Assembly: GCF_034930985.1 (NCBI RefSeq)
Contig: NZ_JAYGIM010000008.1
Coordinates: 62,001-126,000 of the forward strand
DNA: 64,000 bases
Direction: 5' to 3'
Source of the DNA: Arcicella lustrica
GTDB taxonomy: Bacteria > Bacteroidota > Bacteroidia > Cytophagales > Spirosomataceae
A model generated the notes under the pieces. It was not told the DNA's origin. It saw only the letters and a list, made by a program, of their open reading frames with translations, and did no database searches. The position numbers were made by a program, and so were the translations under genes. Shown piece by piece: positions 27,222 to 35,651 of this stretch; position 1 is the stretch's first letter, and each line of letters begins with the position of its first letter.

Positions 27222-28676
27222 ATGAAATTCTCATTACTAATCCTAACAGGCATTACTTTATTGACTTTTCAAGGAAAAGCTCAGAACGCTATTCAAGCAA
27301 GCGGGAATGAAACAAAGTTATCGTTGCAAGAAGCCGTAAATATTGCCTTGAAAAACAATATTTCAGTCAAGCAAAGTGAAAACCAGCTATTGTTGAGCAA
27401 TTTGCAATTGAAACAATCAAAAGATAATCGCTTGCCGAATGCCAATGGTTCAATTAATGAATCTTTCAATTTTGGTCGAAGCCTTGACCCTTTCACTAAC
27501 ACTTATATTGAAAAAAATATCAATTACAATAGTTTGAGTGTTAATGCTAACGTAACGATTTTCAATGGTTTTCTATTGAGAAATACAATTCTTCAAAACG
27601 ATTTATTGTTGAAAGCTACCGAATTAGATTTACAAGCTATGAGAGAAAACGTCTCTTTGCAAGTAGTCTTAGCTTACCTCAATATCTTGAATGCTCAAGA
27701 TATTCTTGTTATTTCTCAAAGTCAAACTCAAATTACTGCTTTACAAATTCAACGTACTGATAAATTGGTTCAGGCAGGTTCTTTACCACAATCTAATCTG
27801 TTAGATTTAAAAGCACAATTAGCAACAGAAGAAACAACGGTTATCAACAACCAAAGTACTTTAGATTTAGCTAAACTTTCATTAATTCAATTATTGAATG
27901 ATAAAAATATTACTGATGTAGCCGTAGAAAGAGTTTCATTACCAGTTCCTGCTACTTCGCAAGGATACGATGCAACTGCTACTAAAATATTTGAAATTGC
28001 CGAGAAAAATCAGCCAACTATCAAAGCCGCTGATTTAAGAATACAAGGAGCAATGAAAGGTATTGAAATTGCAAGAGCAGGTTTTTTACCTACTGTTTCT
28101 GCAGGAGCAAATTTAGGTGCGAATCAGTCTAACGCTCAAAAATTATACCGCCAAGATGGTACAACAAGTTCTAATTTAGGAACTGTAAATGTAAGCGGAG
28201 TTGACTATCCTTTAGTTGTAACTCAAGCAAGATTTGTTGAAGATGGAACAGTAGCTTATTTCCAACAACTAAAAAATACCGCCAACTACGGTTTTGGTTT
28301 TAATGCTACCATTCCAATTTTTAGCCGTTTCTTAAATAAAAACAGAGTAGCACAAGCTAAAATACAAAAAAGTAATGCCGACTTGACCGCCCTTCAAGCT
28401 CGCCAAACATTACGCCAGAATATCGAACAAGCTTATACCAATATGAATAATGCCGCCAAACGTTTTGATGCCCTTACAGTACAAGTAACCGCTTTAGAAG
28501 AATCGTTCAGAGCAGCCGAAAGCAGATTTGGTGCAGGTGCTATTGATTTTGTGAATTATAGTTTACAAAAAACCAATCTTGATAAAGCTCGTGGAAACCA
28601 AATTCAGGCGAAATATGACTTTATTTTTAGAACAAAAATCTTAGATTATTATCAAAATAAACCACTTACCTTTTAA
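27222..28676 (+). CDS. TolC-like outer membrane efflux protein
   Basis: A 484-aa outer membrane factor. The signal peptide ends near residue 21 (LLTFQGKAQ). The mature protein shows two OEP repeats of long helices plus strands: LSLQEAVNIALKNNISVKQSENQLLLSNLQLKQSK in the first half, and an EIAEKNQPTIKAADLRIQGAMKGIEIARAGFLPTVSAGANLG helix-strand unit in the second. The end contains the typical EESFRAAESRFGAGAIDFVNYSLQKTNLDKARGN. It forms the outer membrane channel of a tripartite pump with the HlyD-like adaptor encoded 56 bp downstream. Confidence 0.92.
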   Translation: MKFSLLILTGITLLTFQGKAQNAIQASGNETKLSLQEAVNIALKNNISVKQSENQLLLSNLQLKQSKDNRLPNANGSINESFNFGRSLDPFTNTYIEKNINYNSLSVNANVTIFNGFLLRNTILQNDLLLKATELDLQAMRENVSLQVVLAYLNILNAQDILVISQSQTQITALQIQRTDKLVQAGSLPQSNLLDLKAQLATEETTVINNQSTLDLAKLSLIQLLNDKNITDVAVERVSLPVPATSQGYDATATKIFEIAEKNQPTIKAADLRIQGAMKGIEIARAGFLPTVSAGANLGANQSNAQKLYRQDGTTSSNLGTVNVSGVDYPLVVTQARFVEDGTVAYFQQLKNTANYGFGFNATIPIFSRFLNKNRVAQAKIQKSNADLTALQARQTLRQNIEQAYTNMNNAAKRFDALTVQVTALEESFRAAESRFGAGAIDFVNYSLQKTNLDKARGNQIQAKYDFIFRTKILDYYQNKPLTF

Positions 28677-28732
28677 CTTGTGATGAAGTGATTTTAATCT
28701 CTCACTAACAGTCACACAATTTAACCAACATT

Positions 28733-30109
28733 ATGGCAAAGAAATCTTCAAATAAAATCTGGTGGATATTAGGTGGAATCATCGTAGCATTAGGCATTGC
28801 ATTATTTGTTGCAAAACAACAAGGTCTGATTGGCAAAGAACCATCAACAGAAGTAGAATTCTCCAAAGCTAAAAAAGCAGATATTATCGAAAGAGTATCC
28901 GCTTCAGGAAAAATTCAGCCTGAAATTGAAGTAAAACTTTCACCAGATGTTTCGGGAGAAATTGTAGGATTGTACGTAAGCGAAGGTGACTCTGTAATAG
29001 CTGGTCAGTTACTTTTGAAAATTCGTCCTGATAACTATGAATCTTTATTGGCTCGGGCAGAGGCACAAGTAAATTCATCGAAAGCATCAGTTGAGCAATC
29101 AAAAGCAATGCAATCTCAAGCAGAGTCACGTTTGTTGAAAGCAAAAATTGATTATGATCGCAACAAGAAATTACACGATGATAAAGTGATTTCAGATGCA
29201 GATTTTGACCAATTCAATTCACAATACTTGGTTGCAAAACAAGATGTAGAATCGACCAAAGCAAGTGTTTTGGCAGCATCTTTCAATGTAAAAAGTTCGG
29301 AGGCGGCTTTGAAAGAAGCGAGAGCCAACTTAACAAAAACGACCATTTATGCGCCACAAAGTGGTACGATTTCAAAGTTGAATGTTGAATTGGGCGAACG
29401 TGTAGTGGGCACATCACAAATGGCTGGTACAGAATTACTTAGAATTGCCAATTTAAATAAAATGGAAGTACGTGTAAATGTGAACGAAAACGATATTACA
29501 CGTGTTTCAATGAATGACACCGTTATTATCGACGTTGACTCATACAGTGCTTCTGGCAGAAAATTCAAAGGAGTAGTTTATGAAATTGCGAGTTCAGCAA
29601 ATGGTTTGGGTGGTACTTCGGCTACGACAGTTTCTACCGATGCAGTAACAGAATTTGAAGTAAAAATTAGAGTGTTACGTAAATCTTACGAAGATTTAAT
29701 TGTAGGCAAACATTCTTATCCATTAAAACCAGGAATGACGGCATCTGTTGAAATTATCACCGACCGTAAAAATGGAGTTTTATCAGTTCCATTGGCTTCT
29801 GTAACCACTCGTGACCCGAATGCTAAAGAAGGAGATGAGAAAAAAGAAGGTGCTCCAGAAGAGAACAAGGAAGAGGAAAAAGTTATTAAGAAAGAGAAAG
29901 TAAAAGAAGTAGTTTTTGTATTGGGTAAAGACAACAAAGCAAAAATGAAAGAAGTAAAAACAGGTATCTCTGATTTTGAAAATATTGAAATCCTTTCAGG
30001 TTTAACAGATGGCGAAACAATTATTTCTGGTCCATATTTAACCGTTTCAAAAAAATTAAAAGACGGTGAATTGGTCAACAAAAAAGAAGTTAAAAAAGAC
30101 AAAAAATAG
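28733..30109 (+). CDS. HlyD/MacA-type efflux periplasmic adaptor
   Basis: A 458-aa membrane fusion protein. A single membrane helix lies at ~9-26 (IWWILGGIIVALGIALFVA). Two biotinyl-lipoyl half-motifs flank an alpha-helical hairpin (~100-200, heptad-like VEQSKAMQSQAESRLLKAKIDYDRNKK). The beta-barrel and membrane-proximal domains follow. A highly charged Lys/Glu insertion (~residues 365-395) interrupts the last domain and the C-terminus is Lys-rich. It follows the TolC-like gene closely and ends before a strong terminator at 30140-30174. No ABC or RND permease is in this unit, so the pair must work with an inner membrane pump encoded elsewhere. Confidence 0.9.
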   Translation: MAKKSSNKIWWILGGIIVALGIALFVAKQQGLIGKEPSTEVEFSKAKKADIIERVSASGKIQPEIEVKLSPDVSGEIVGLYVSEGDSVIAGQLLLKIRPDNYESLLARAEAQVNSSKASVEQSKAMQSQAESRLLKAKIDYDRNKKLHDDKVISDADFDQFNSQYLVAKQDVESTKASVLAASFNVKSSEAALKEARANLTKTTIYAPQSGTISKLNVELGERVVGTSQMAGTELLRIANLNKMEVRVNVNENDITRVSMNDTVIIDVDSYSASGRKFKGVVYEIASSANGLGGTSATTVSTDAVTEFEVKIRVLRKSYEDLIVGKHSYPLKPGMTASVEIITDRKNGVLSVPLASVTTRDPNAKEGDEKKEGAPEENKEEEKVIKKEKVKEVVFVLGKDNKAKMKEVKTGISDFENIEILSGLTDGETIISGPYLTVSKKLKDGELVNKKEVKKDKK

Positions 30110-30139
30110 TCATTATAATAGTTTGGTTTAGGGTTTATG

Positions 30140-30174
30140 AAAAAGCCAGTCAGGAATGTTTTGACTGGCTTTTT
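30140..30174 (+). terminator. Intrinsic terminator of the TolC/HlyD unit
   Basis: Perfect 13-bp stem: AAAAAGCCAGTCA (30140-30152) and TGACTGGCTTTTT (30162-30174), followed by more Ts. It is 30 bp after the adaptor stop. Confidence 0.9.
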
Positions 30175-30236
30175 TGTGGACTTTGGTTTCGCTTCGTTGA
30201 AGATTCTTTTGTATATTTATGTAAAACAAACTAAAT

Positions 30237-31523
30237 ATGACAACAAGACGACATTTCATCAATCAAGTTTCTGCGCTTGCTGGCGCCTCCTTACTTCCAA
30301 CTTTTAAAGGTTTATCATCCAATGACTTACAATCTATTAGTAGTTTCTCTCCAGAAAAATCTGAACTACTAATGGCTTCCGATGAAGACTATTGGTATCA
30401 AATTCAACAGGCTTATACCGTTTCTCCACAAATCATCAATTTGAATAATGGCGGTGTTAGTCCGGCACCAACAGTGGTTCAAAATGCGGTGGAACGATAC
30501 GGAAAATTTGCCAATGAAGCTCCAAGCTATTTTATGTGGCGAATTCTTGACCAAGGTCGTGAACCACTGCGTGAAAACTTAGCTAAATTTTCTGGTGTTT
30601 CTCCCGAAGAAATCGCAATCAACCGCAATGCTACAGAGGCATTGGATACTGTGATTCTGGGTTTGCCTTTAACTCGTGGCGATGAAATCGTCATGAGTAA
30701 ATATGACTACCCAAATATGCTTCACGCTTGGCGACAAAGAGAGCTTAGAGAAGGATTAAAAATCAATTATGTGAACATAGATTTACCATTGGAAGATAAT
30801 GATTTGATTGTACAGAAATATGTAGAACAAATGACTCCACGAACAAAAGTTGTTCATATAACACATATTGTTAATTGGAACGGACAAATTTTACCCGCAA
30901 AACGCATCGCTGATGAAGCGCATAAACGTGGGATTGAAGTAGTAATTGATGGAGCGCATTCATTTGCTCATCTTGAATATAAAATTCCTGATTTGGGTGG
31001 AGATTACTTCGGAACAAGTTTACACAAATGGCTTTCGGCACCAATCGGTTCAGGAATGCTTTGGGTGAAAAAAGAGAAAATCAGTAAAGTTTTTCCATTG
31101 ATTCCTAATGATAAACCAAATTCAGACAATATTCGAAAATTTGAAAACCTAGGTACTCGTCCATTTATGATTGAACAAGCCATTGGACAAGCACTTAATT
31201 TTCAATTAGCCATCGGTAATGCCAGAAAAGAAGCACGTTTACATTTCTTGAAAAGTTATTGGGCAAAAGAGGCAAGTAAAATACCAAAATTTAAACTCAA
31301 TACGCCTATCAAACCTGAATATTCGGGTGCTTTAGCACATTTTAGTATCGAAGGTATGGAAGCTGGAAAAGTTGAAGCAGAATTATTCGCAAAATATAAA
31401 ATTCATACTTCGCCTGTAAAATGGGAAAAATTAGATGGCGTAAGAGTTACTCCACATGTTTATACAAGTTTACAAGATTTGGATAGGCTTTTGGATGGAA
31501 TTAAGTATTTGGCATCTAAATAA
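30237..31523 (+). CDS. Exported class V aminotransferase-fold PLP enzyme
   Basis: 428 aa. The N-terminus MTTRRHFINQVSALAGASLLP is a twin-arginine signal (RR followed by hydrophobic core and an Ala-rich end), so the folded holoenzyme is probably exported to the periplasm. The mature domain is a class V aminotransferase fold (isopenicillin-N-epimerase/cysteine-desulfurase-like). ISPEEIAINRNATEALDTVILGL-type cofactor loop, DGAHSFAHL (Asp that binds the pyridine nitrogen, and His) and the Schiff-base Lys264 in SLHKWLSAP are intact. Reaction is unknown; family members range from epimerases to lyases. It is transcribed alone. Confidence 0.87.
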   Translation: MTTRRHFINQVSALAGASLLPTFKGLSSNDLQSISSFSPEKSELLMASDEDYWYQIQQAYTVSPQIINLNNGGVSPAPTVVQNAVERYGKFANEAPSYFMWRILDQGREPLRENLAKFSGVSPEEIAINRNATEALDTVILGLPLTRGDEIVMSKYDYPNMLHAWRQRELREGLKINYVNIDLPLEDNDLIVQKYVEQMTPRTKVVHITHIVNWNGQILPAKRIADEAHKRGIEVVIDGAHSFAHLEYKIPDLGGDYFGTSLHKWLSAPIGSGMLWVKKEKISKVFPLIPNDKPNSDNIRKFENLGTRPFMIEQAIGQALNFQLAIGNARKEARLHFLKSYWAKEASKIPKFKLNTPIKPEYSGALAHFSIEGMEAGKVEAELFAKYKIHTSPVKWEKLDGVRVTPHVYTSLQDLDRLLDGIKYLASK

Positions 31524-31564
31524 TTATATTTTCTGTTGTTGATTAATCATTGACAACAGAAAAT

Positions 31565-32452
31565 TCAATCTGCTATTTCCATCCCAAATTTAAACATTCT
31601 ATTATGACCTCTTTTGTAATTTGTAAACCATTTTCTATCGAAAGGAGAGTATGTCCATGCTTCTCCAATTTTGTCTCTATTTTTATCCTCGGTAGAGGAA
31701 ACCCACACAGAATTATTGCCCGGATTAAACGTAATTAATTCATGTTTTCGATAAATTCCTATTACTTCAAAACCAATGAAAATACCGTTTTTCGGGAATG
31801 TAATCTGATATTTTTCTATGTCGTAAATTAATTTTGAAGAAAATGGTTTTACCTCTACAACCATATTATCCTGAATAATATCTCTAGTGGGTTTTCCAGC
31901 AGAGGAATCCCTTTGCATAACTCTAATTCTTATCAATGATTTATGGGTTATTTTTAAGGTTTTCCCAAAATCAAAATATAATTTTTTTATTATTGGAGAT
32001 GCTTGTGTTAGATTCCTATAATAATTCAAAAAAATATCCGCAGGTCCAGAACCCCAGTTAAATGTTGTAGGAAAATCATAATGACCCAACATTATATTTC
32101 CCTTTTTACTTTTCTTAGACGTTACAATTACTTCCGACAAATTGGTAGCAGTATTCGATAGAAAGATTGTATTTTCATCTATTTCATTTAGTTGTGAAAC
32201 GGCTATCTTTTTCTCTTGATAAGACAAATAACTTACTATTAAAGTATCTATTCTGTGTTTTGAGCTTATCTCAAAATATCCCTTTTCATCTGTATAAACA
32301 CCATTTTTTTCAATCTGTAATTGAACAGTAGCAAAAGCTAAAGCCTCTTTCGTTATTGAGTCTTTAATTATCCCTTTGATACGATATTGGGCAAAAGATG
32401 CTTTAACGGAAAAGGATATACACAATACGGAAATAAATACAAATGTTTTCAT
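31565..32452 (-). CDS. Exported carboxypeptidase-like regulatory domain protein
   Basis: 295 aa with a signal peptide (residues 1-21, ending KASFA). Residues ~25-110 form a carboxypeptidase-D regulatory-like beta-sandwich (YRIKGIIKDSITKEALAFATVQLQI...GVYTDEKGYFEIS), as found at the N-terminus of TonB receptors. The C-terminal ~170 residues are a beta-rich domain (LIRIRVMQRDSSAGKPTRDIIQDNMVVEVKPFSSK...) also seen in Bacteroidota surface proteins. No receptor barrel follows, so this is a complete short protein. Function is unknown. It lies downstream of leuA on the same strand but past a terminator. Confidence 0.8.
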   Translation of the reverse strand: MKTFVFISVLCISFSVKASFAQYRIKGIIKDSITKEALAFATVQLQIEKNGVYTDEKGYFEISSKHRIDTLIVSYLSYQEKKIAVSQLNEIDENTIFLSNTATNLSEVIVTSKKSKKGNIMLGHYDFPTTFNWGSGPADIFLNYYRNLTQASPIIKKLYFDFGKTLKITHKSLIRIRVMQRDSSAGKPTRDIIQDNMVVEVKPFSSKLIYDIEKYQITFPKNGIFIGFEVIGIYRKHELITFNPGNNSVWVSSTEDKNRDKIGEAWTYSPFDRKWFTNYKRGHNRMFKFGMEIAD

Positions 32453-32502
32453 TTTTCACAATCAATATTATTGTTAGGAAATAGAGCAATAGGTATTAAA
32501 CT

Positions 32503-32535
32503 AAAAGGCTTCCCTGATATTCAAGGAAGCCTTTT
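32503..32535 (-). terminator. Intrinsic terminator of leuA
   Basis: AAAAGGCTTCC (32503-32513) and GGAAGCCTTTT (32525-32535) form a perfect stem 20 bp beyond the leuA stop, with a T-run on the minus strand. Confidence 0.85.
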
Positions 32536-32555
32536 TACATGATTAAAGAATATAT

Positions 32556-33695
32556 TTATCCAACCAATTCTTTCAAATCTTCATCATTCAATTGTTTACG
32601 AGCATCAGCCATCAACAAGAAACGAGTATAAAGTTTATCTAAATCTGGTTTTTCGAATTCAAAACCTAATAATTGCAAACGGTGACGCAAGGCAGCACGT
32701 CCAGAACGAGAAGTCAATACAATCGCTGATGAAGGAACACCAACATCTTCTGGATTCATAATTTCATAATTCTGAGTATGTTTCAAGAAACCATCTTGGT
32801 GAATACCTGAAGAGTGTGCAAAAGCATTTGCACCAACAATTGCTTTATTCGCTTGTACTGGCATTCCCATCAAATTAGAAACAAACTGCGAGAATGGATA
32901 CAAGTGTTTAGAATTGATTCCTGTGTGGTAACCTAAATCTTTGTGCGTATTCAAAATCATTGCTACTTCTTCTAAAGAAGTATTTCCAGCACGTTCACCG
33001 ATTCCGTTGATAGTTACTTCAACTTGTCTTGCACCAGCTTGAATACCAGCAATGGTATTAGCAGTTGCCAAACCTAAATCGTTGTGGTTGTGCATTGAAA
33101 TTACCGCTTTGTGAATATTCGGAACGTTTTCAAACAAATAGTTGATACGTTGGAACATTTGTTGAGGTAACAAATAACCTGTTGTATCTGGCAAGTTTAC
33201 CACTGTTGCACCAGCATCAATCACAGCTTCAGTTAATTGTGCCAAGAAAACTAAATCTGCACGACCAGCATCTTCTGCGAAGAATTCAACATCTTCTACA
33301 TAAGATTTTGCATATTTAACCGCCCAAACACCTTTCTCAAGAATTTCTTCACGAGTAGAGTTGAATTTATATTTAATGTGCGTATCAGATGAACCAATAC
33401 CTGTGTGAATTCTTGGATATTTTGCGTGTTTCAATGCTGCGGCAGCCGCATCAATGTCTTCTTTTTTGGCACGAGTCAGTCCACAAACAGTAGCGTTTTT
33501 AACTAATTTAGCAATCTCTTCAACTGAACGAAAATCGCCAGGAGAAGAAATCGGAAAACCAGCTTCGATAATATCTACCCCAAGTAATTCCAGTTGTTCA
33601 GCAACTTGCAATTTTTCTTCGGTATTTAATTGACAACCTGGCACTTGTTCGCCATCACGAAGGGTTGTATCGAATATTAAAATTTTCTGACTCAT
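32556..33695 (-). CDS. leuA: 2-isopropylmalate synthase, short form
   Basis: Catalyses the first committed step of leucine synthesis (acetyl-CoA plus 2-oxoisovalerate). The TIM barrel shows DTTLRDGEQVPGC at the N-terminus, the metal-binding HNHND (SMHNHNDLGLA) and the glycine-rich GIGERAGNTSLEE. At 379 aa it ends after the catalytic and linker domains (...HSSGIHQDGFLKHTQNYEIMNP..., helical tail). It lacks the ~120-residue C-terminal allosteric leucine-binding domain of the long form. Homocitrate synthase and other re-type relatives share this layout, so leuA is the most probable but not the only reading. It is divergent from bioB. Confidence 0.85.
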   Translation of the reverse strand: MSQKILIFDTTLRDGEQVPGCQLNTEEKLQVAEQLELLGVDIIEAGFPISSPGDFRSVEEIAKLVKNATVCGLTRAKKEDIDAAAAALKHAKYPRIHTGIGSSDTHIKYKFNSTREEILEKGVWAVKYAKSYVEDVEFFAEDAGRADLVFLAQLTEAVIDAGATVVNLPDTTGYLLPQQMFQRINYLFENVPNIHKAVISMHNHNDLGLATANTIAGIQAGARQVEVTINGIGERAGNTSLEEVAMILNTHKDLGYHTGINSKHLYPFSQFVSNLMGMPVQANKAIVGANAFAHSSGIHQDGFLKHTQNYEIMNPEDVGVPSSAIVLTSRSGRAALRHRLQLLGFEFEKPDLDKLYTRFLLMADARKQLNDEDLKELVG

Positions 33696-33723
33696 GATTC
33701 TTGTTTTTTGAAGGATTCTTATT

Positions 33724-33755
33724 CAAAAATAACACCTGATTGTAGAAAAAACAAA
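33724..33755 (-). promoter_or_regulatory. leuA promoter
   Basis: On the minus strand: TATTTTTG (33731-33724, -7) preceded by TTTG (33755-33752, -33) with a 20-bp spacer. This is a good match to the Bacteroidota consensus, and the -7 ends 28 bp before the ATG. Confidence 0.65.
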
Positions 33756-33775
33756 TTTTACAAATTCGTCCTTAT

Positions 33776-33830
33776 AGAATTAAATTCTAAAAAAAGTAAA
33801 TAATCAGCCTATTATGGAATTAAATTCTAA
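33776..33830. promoter_or_regulatory. Paired palindromes between leuA and bioB
   Basis: The dyad GAATTAAATTC (5-bp arms, one-base centre) occurs at 33777-33787 and again at 33817-33827, each followed by TAA. The spacing is exactly 40 bp, close to four helical turns. The first lies about 21 bp upstream of the leuA -33 box. It has the geometry of a dimeric regulator binding side by side, but no factor is known. Confidence 0.5.
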
Positions 33831-33984
33831 ACAACATACAATTAAAAGAATTTAAAACTAAATATTTCCATTTTCAGTGTATTAATTATTTCTTTAAAAA
33901 AATAATCTAAAAGATAACCTTCAAACGAAATCCGTAAAAAATCCAATTTTTCGATAAATTTCAAACCACAAAAAGGCTTCTCAA

Positions 33985-34016
33985 TTTGTCAAACCCGAAA
34001 TCCATGTTTAATTTTG
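33985..34016 (+). promoter_or_regulatory. bioB promoter
   Basis: TTTG (33985-33988), 20-bp spacer, TAATTTTG (34009-34016). It matches the TTTG-N19-21-TAnnTTTG consensus and lies 42 bp before the bioB ATG. Confidence 0.65.
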
Positions 34017-34058
34017 ATTAATTAACATAAAGCGAATAAAAATCGCCAAGATGATACC

Positions 34059-35093
34059 ATGATAAAAAATAATTGGACTAGAGAAGAAATCGAAGAAATT
34101 TATAACCTCCCATTCATGGAATTAGTGTATCGTGCAGCCACTGTACATCGCCAATTCAATGATCCACAAGAGGTACAAATCAGTACTTTACTTTCAATCA
34201 AAACAGGTGGCTGTCCAGAAGATTGTTCTTATTGTTCACAGGCTGCTCGCTATCATACCGATGTAAAAGTTCAAAAATTGATGGAACTTGACGAAGTATT
34301 ATCAGCAGCACAAAGAGCAAAAGATGCAGGAAGTTCACGTTTTTGTATGGGTGCCGCTTGGCGTGAAGTACGTGACAACAAAGATTTTGACAAAGTATTA
34401 GGAATGGTACAGGGCGTAAATTCTATGGGTTTAGAAGTTTGCTGTACTTTAGGAATGTTGACGGAATCGCAAGCTGAAAAATTAAAAGAAGCTGGTTTAT
34501 ACGCATATAACCATAACGTTGATACGAGTGAAGAGCATTACGAAGACGTAATTTCTACTCGTACTTTCGCTGATCGTTTGAATACGATTGATAATGTTCG
34601 TAAAGCGAAAATTTCAGTTTGTTCGGGAGGAATTATTGGTTTAGGAGAATCTGATGGTGACCGCATCGGAATGTTGAAAACCTTGGCAAATATGCCTCAG
34701 CATCCAGATTCTGTGCCAATCAATAACCTTGTACCCATCAAAGGTACGCCACTTGGTGACCAAGAACCAGCTTCTATTTGGGATATGGTTAGAACAATCG
34801 CTACTGCAAGAATTTTGATGCCAAAATCAATGGTAAGACTTTCTGCTGGACGTTTGGATATGACTTACGAAGGACAAACACTTTGTTTCATGGCGGGTGC
34901 TAACTCAATCTTCTCAGGAGATGTATTGTTGACGACGCCAAATCCAGCGGTGAAAAATGACCAAGAGTTATTTCAAATCTTGAGTATCAAACCACGTGAG
35001 GCTTTTAAAGATAGCAAAAAATCAGCTGTTGAATTTCAAGTAACGCCAACCGCAGGTAAAGCTTTGGGAATTGAAGAAGTAACAGTATTATAA
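34059..35093 (+). CDS. bioB: Biotin synthase
   Basis: This radical-SAM enzyme inserts sulphur into dethiobiotin in the cytoplasm. The 4Fe-4S cluster ligands Cys52, Cys56 and Cys59 (GGCPEDCSYCSQAARYHTDV) are present, with YNHNVDTSEEHY, the GGIIGLGES motif and the Arg of the 2Fe-2S site region (MVRLSAGRLDMTYEGQTLCFMAGANSIFSGD). Length is 344 aa. It is followed 29 bp later by a peroxiredoxin gene, with which it may be co-transcribed. No other bio genes lie next to it. Confidence 0.97.
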   Translation: MIKNNWTREEIEEIYNLPFMELVYRAATVHRQFNDPQEVQISTLLSIKTGGCPEDCSYCSQAARYHTDVKVQKLMELDEVLSAAQRAKDAGSSRFCMGAAWREVRDNKDFDKVLGMVQGVNSMGLEVCCTLGMLTESQAEKLKEAGLYAYNHNVDTSEEHYEDVISTRTFADRLNTIDNVRKAKISVCSGGIIGLGESDGDRIGMLKTLANMPQHPDSVPINNLVPIKGTPLGDQEPASIWDMVRTIATARILMPKSMVRLSAGRLDMTYEGQTLCFMAGANSIFSGDVLLTTPNPAVKNDQELFQILSIKPREAFKDSKKSAVEFQVTPTAGKALGIEEVTVL

Positions 35094-35122
35094 TCATTAT
35101 TCACATCTAAATTATAGATAAA

Positions 35123-35590
35123 ATGGCTTTACAAATTGGTGATTTAGCTCCAAGTTTTACTTTATTCAATACCGAAAAAAAAGAAATTAGTCTTTCAGTT
35201 TACAAAGGTAAAAACGTTGTTATTCTGTTTTTCCCTTTAGCATTTACAAGTGTTTGTACTGCTGAATTATGTGAAATGAGAGATAATATCGCTACTTATT
35301 CAAAGCTAAATGCTGAGATTATCGGTATTTCTGTTGACTCAATTTTCACTTTAGGTAAATTCAAAGCAGAACAAAGTCTTCCTTTTGATTTATTGTCTGA
35401 TTTCAACAAAGAAGTATCAACAGCTTACGAAAGCATTTATGAAAACTTTGTTTTAGGCATGAAAGGTGTTTCAAAACGTTCAGCATTTGTAATTGATGGA
35501 AACGGAAGCATTCAATATGCAGAAGTACTTGAAAGTGCTGGAGATGTTCCAAACTTCGAAGCAGTAAAAGAAGTTTTAGCAAAATTATAA
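35123..35590 (+). CDS. AhpC/TSA-type peroxiredoxin
   Basis: A 155-aa thiol peroxidase. The peroxidatic Cys45 sits in FPLAFTSVCTAELCEMRD, and Cys50 is a possible resolving cysteine five residues later. The C-terminal part keeps KRSAFVIDGNGSIQYAEVLESAGDVPNF, typical of AhpE/PrxQ-like one-domain enzymes. It detoxifies peroxides in the cytoplasm. It starts 29 bp after bioB, plausible for protection of a cluster-containing enzyme, though this is only context. A terminator follows. Confidence 0.9.
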   Translation: MALQIGDLAPSFTLFNTEKKEISLSVYKGKNVVILFFPLAFTSVCTAELCEMRDNIATYSKLNAEIIGISVDSIFTLGKFKAEQSLPFDLLSDFNKEVSTAYESIYENFVLGMKGVSKRSAFVIDGNGSIQYAEVLESAGDVPNFEAVKEVLAKL

Positions 35591-35639
35591 AATATAAAAA
35601 AGCTCGATTTCTAAATTGAAATCGAGCTTTTTTATATTT
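35590..35639. terminator. Bidirectional intrinsic terminator
   Basis: Perfect stem of at least 20 bp (35592-35611 with 35618-35637) with a 6-nt loop, flanked by A- and T-runs. It separates the convergent peroxiredoxin and SGNH-type gene. Confidence 0.9.
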
Positions 35640-35651
35640 TATATAATCGAA

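Noticed and set aside
27053..27253. 66-aa minus-strand open frame in the TolC leader
   Set aside because: Overlaps the proposed promoter and the start of the TolC-like gene, has no motif, and is explained by chance in AT-rich DNA.
29716..30102. 128-aa minus-strand open frame rich in Ser/Phe
   Set aside because: Antisense shadow of the Lys/Glu-rich adaptor end.
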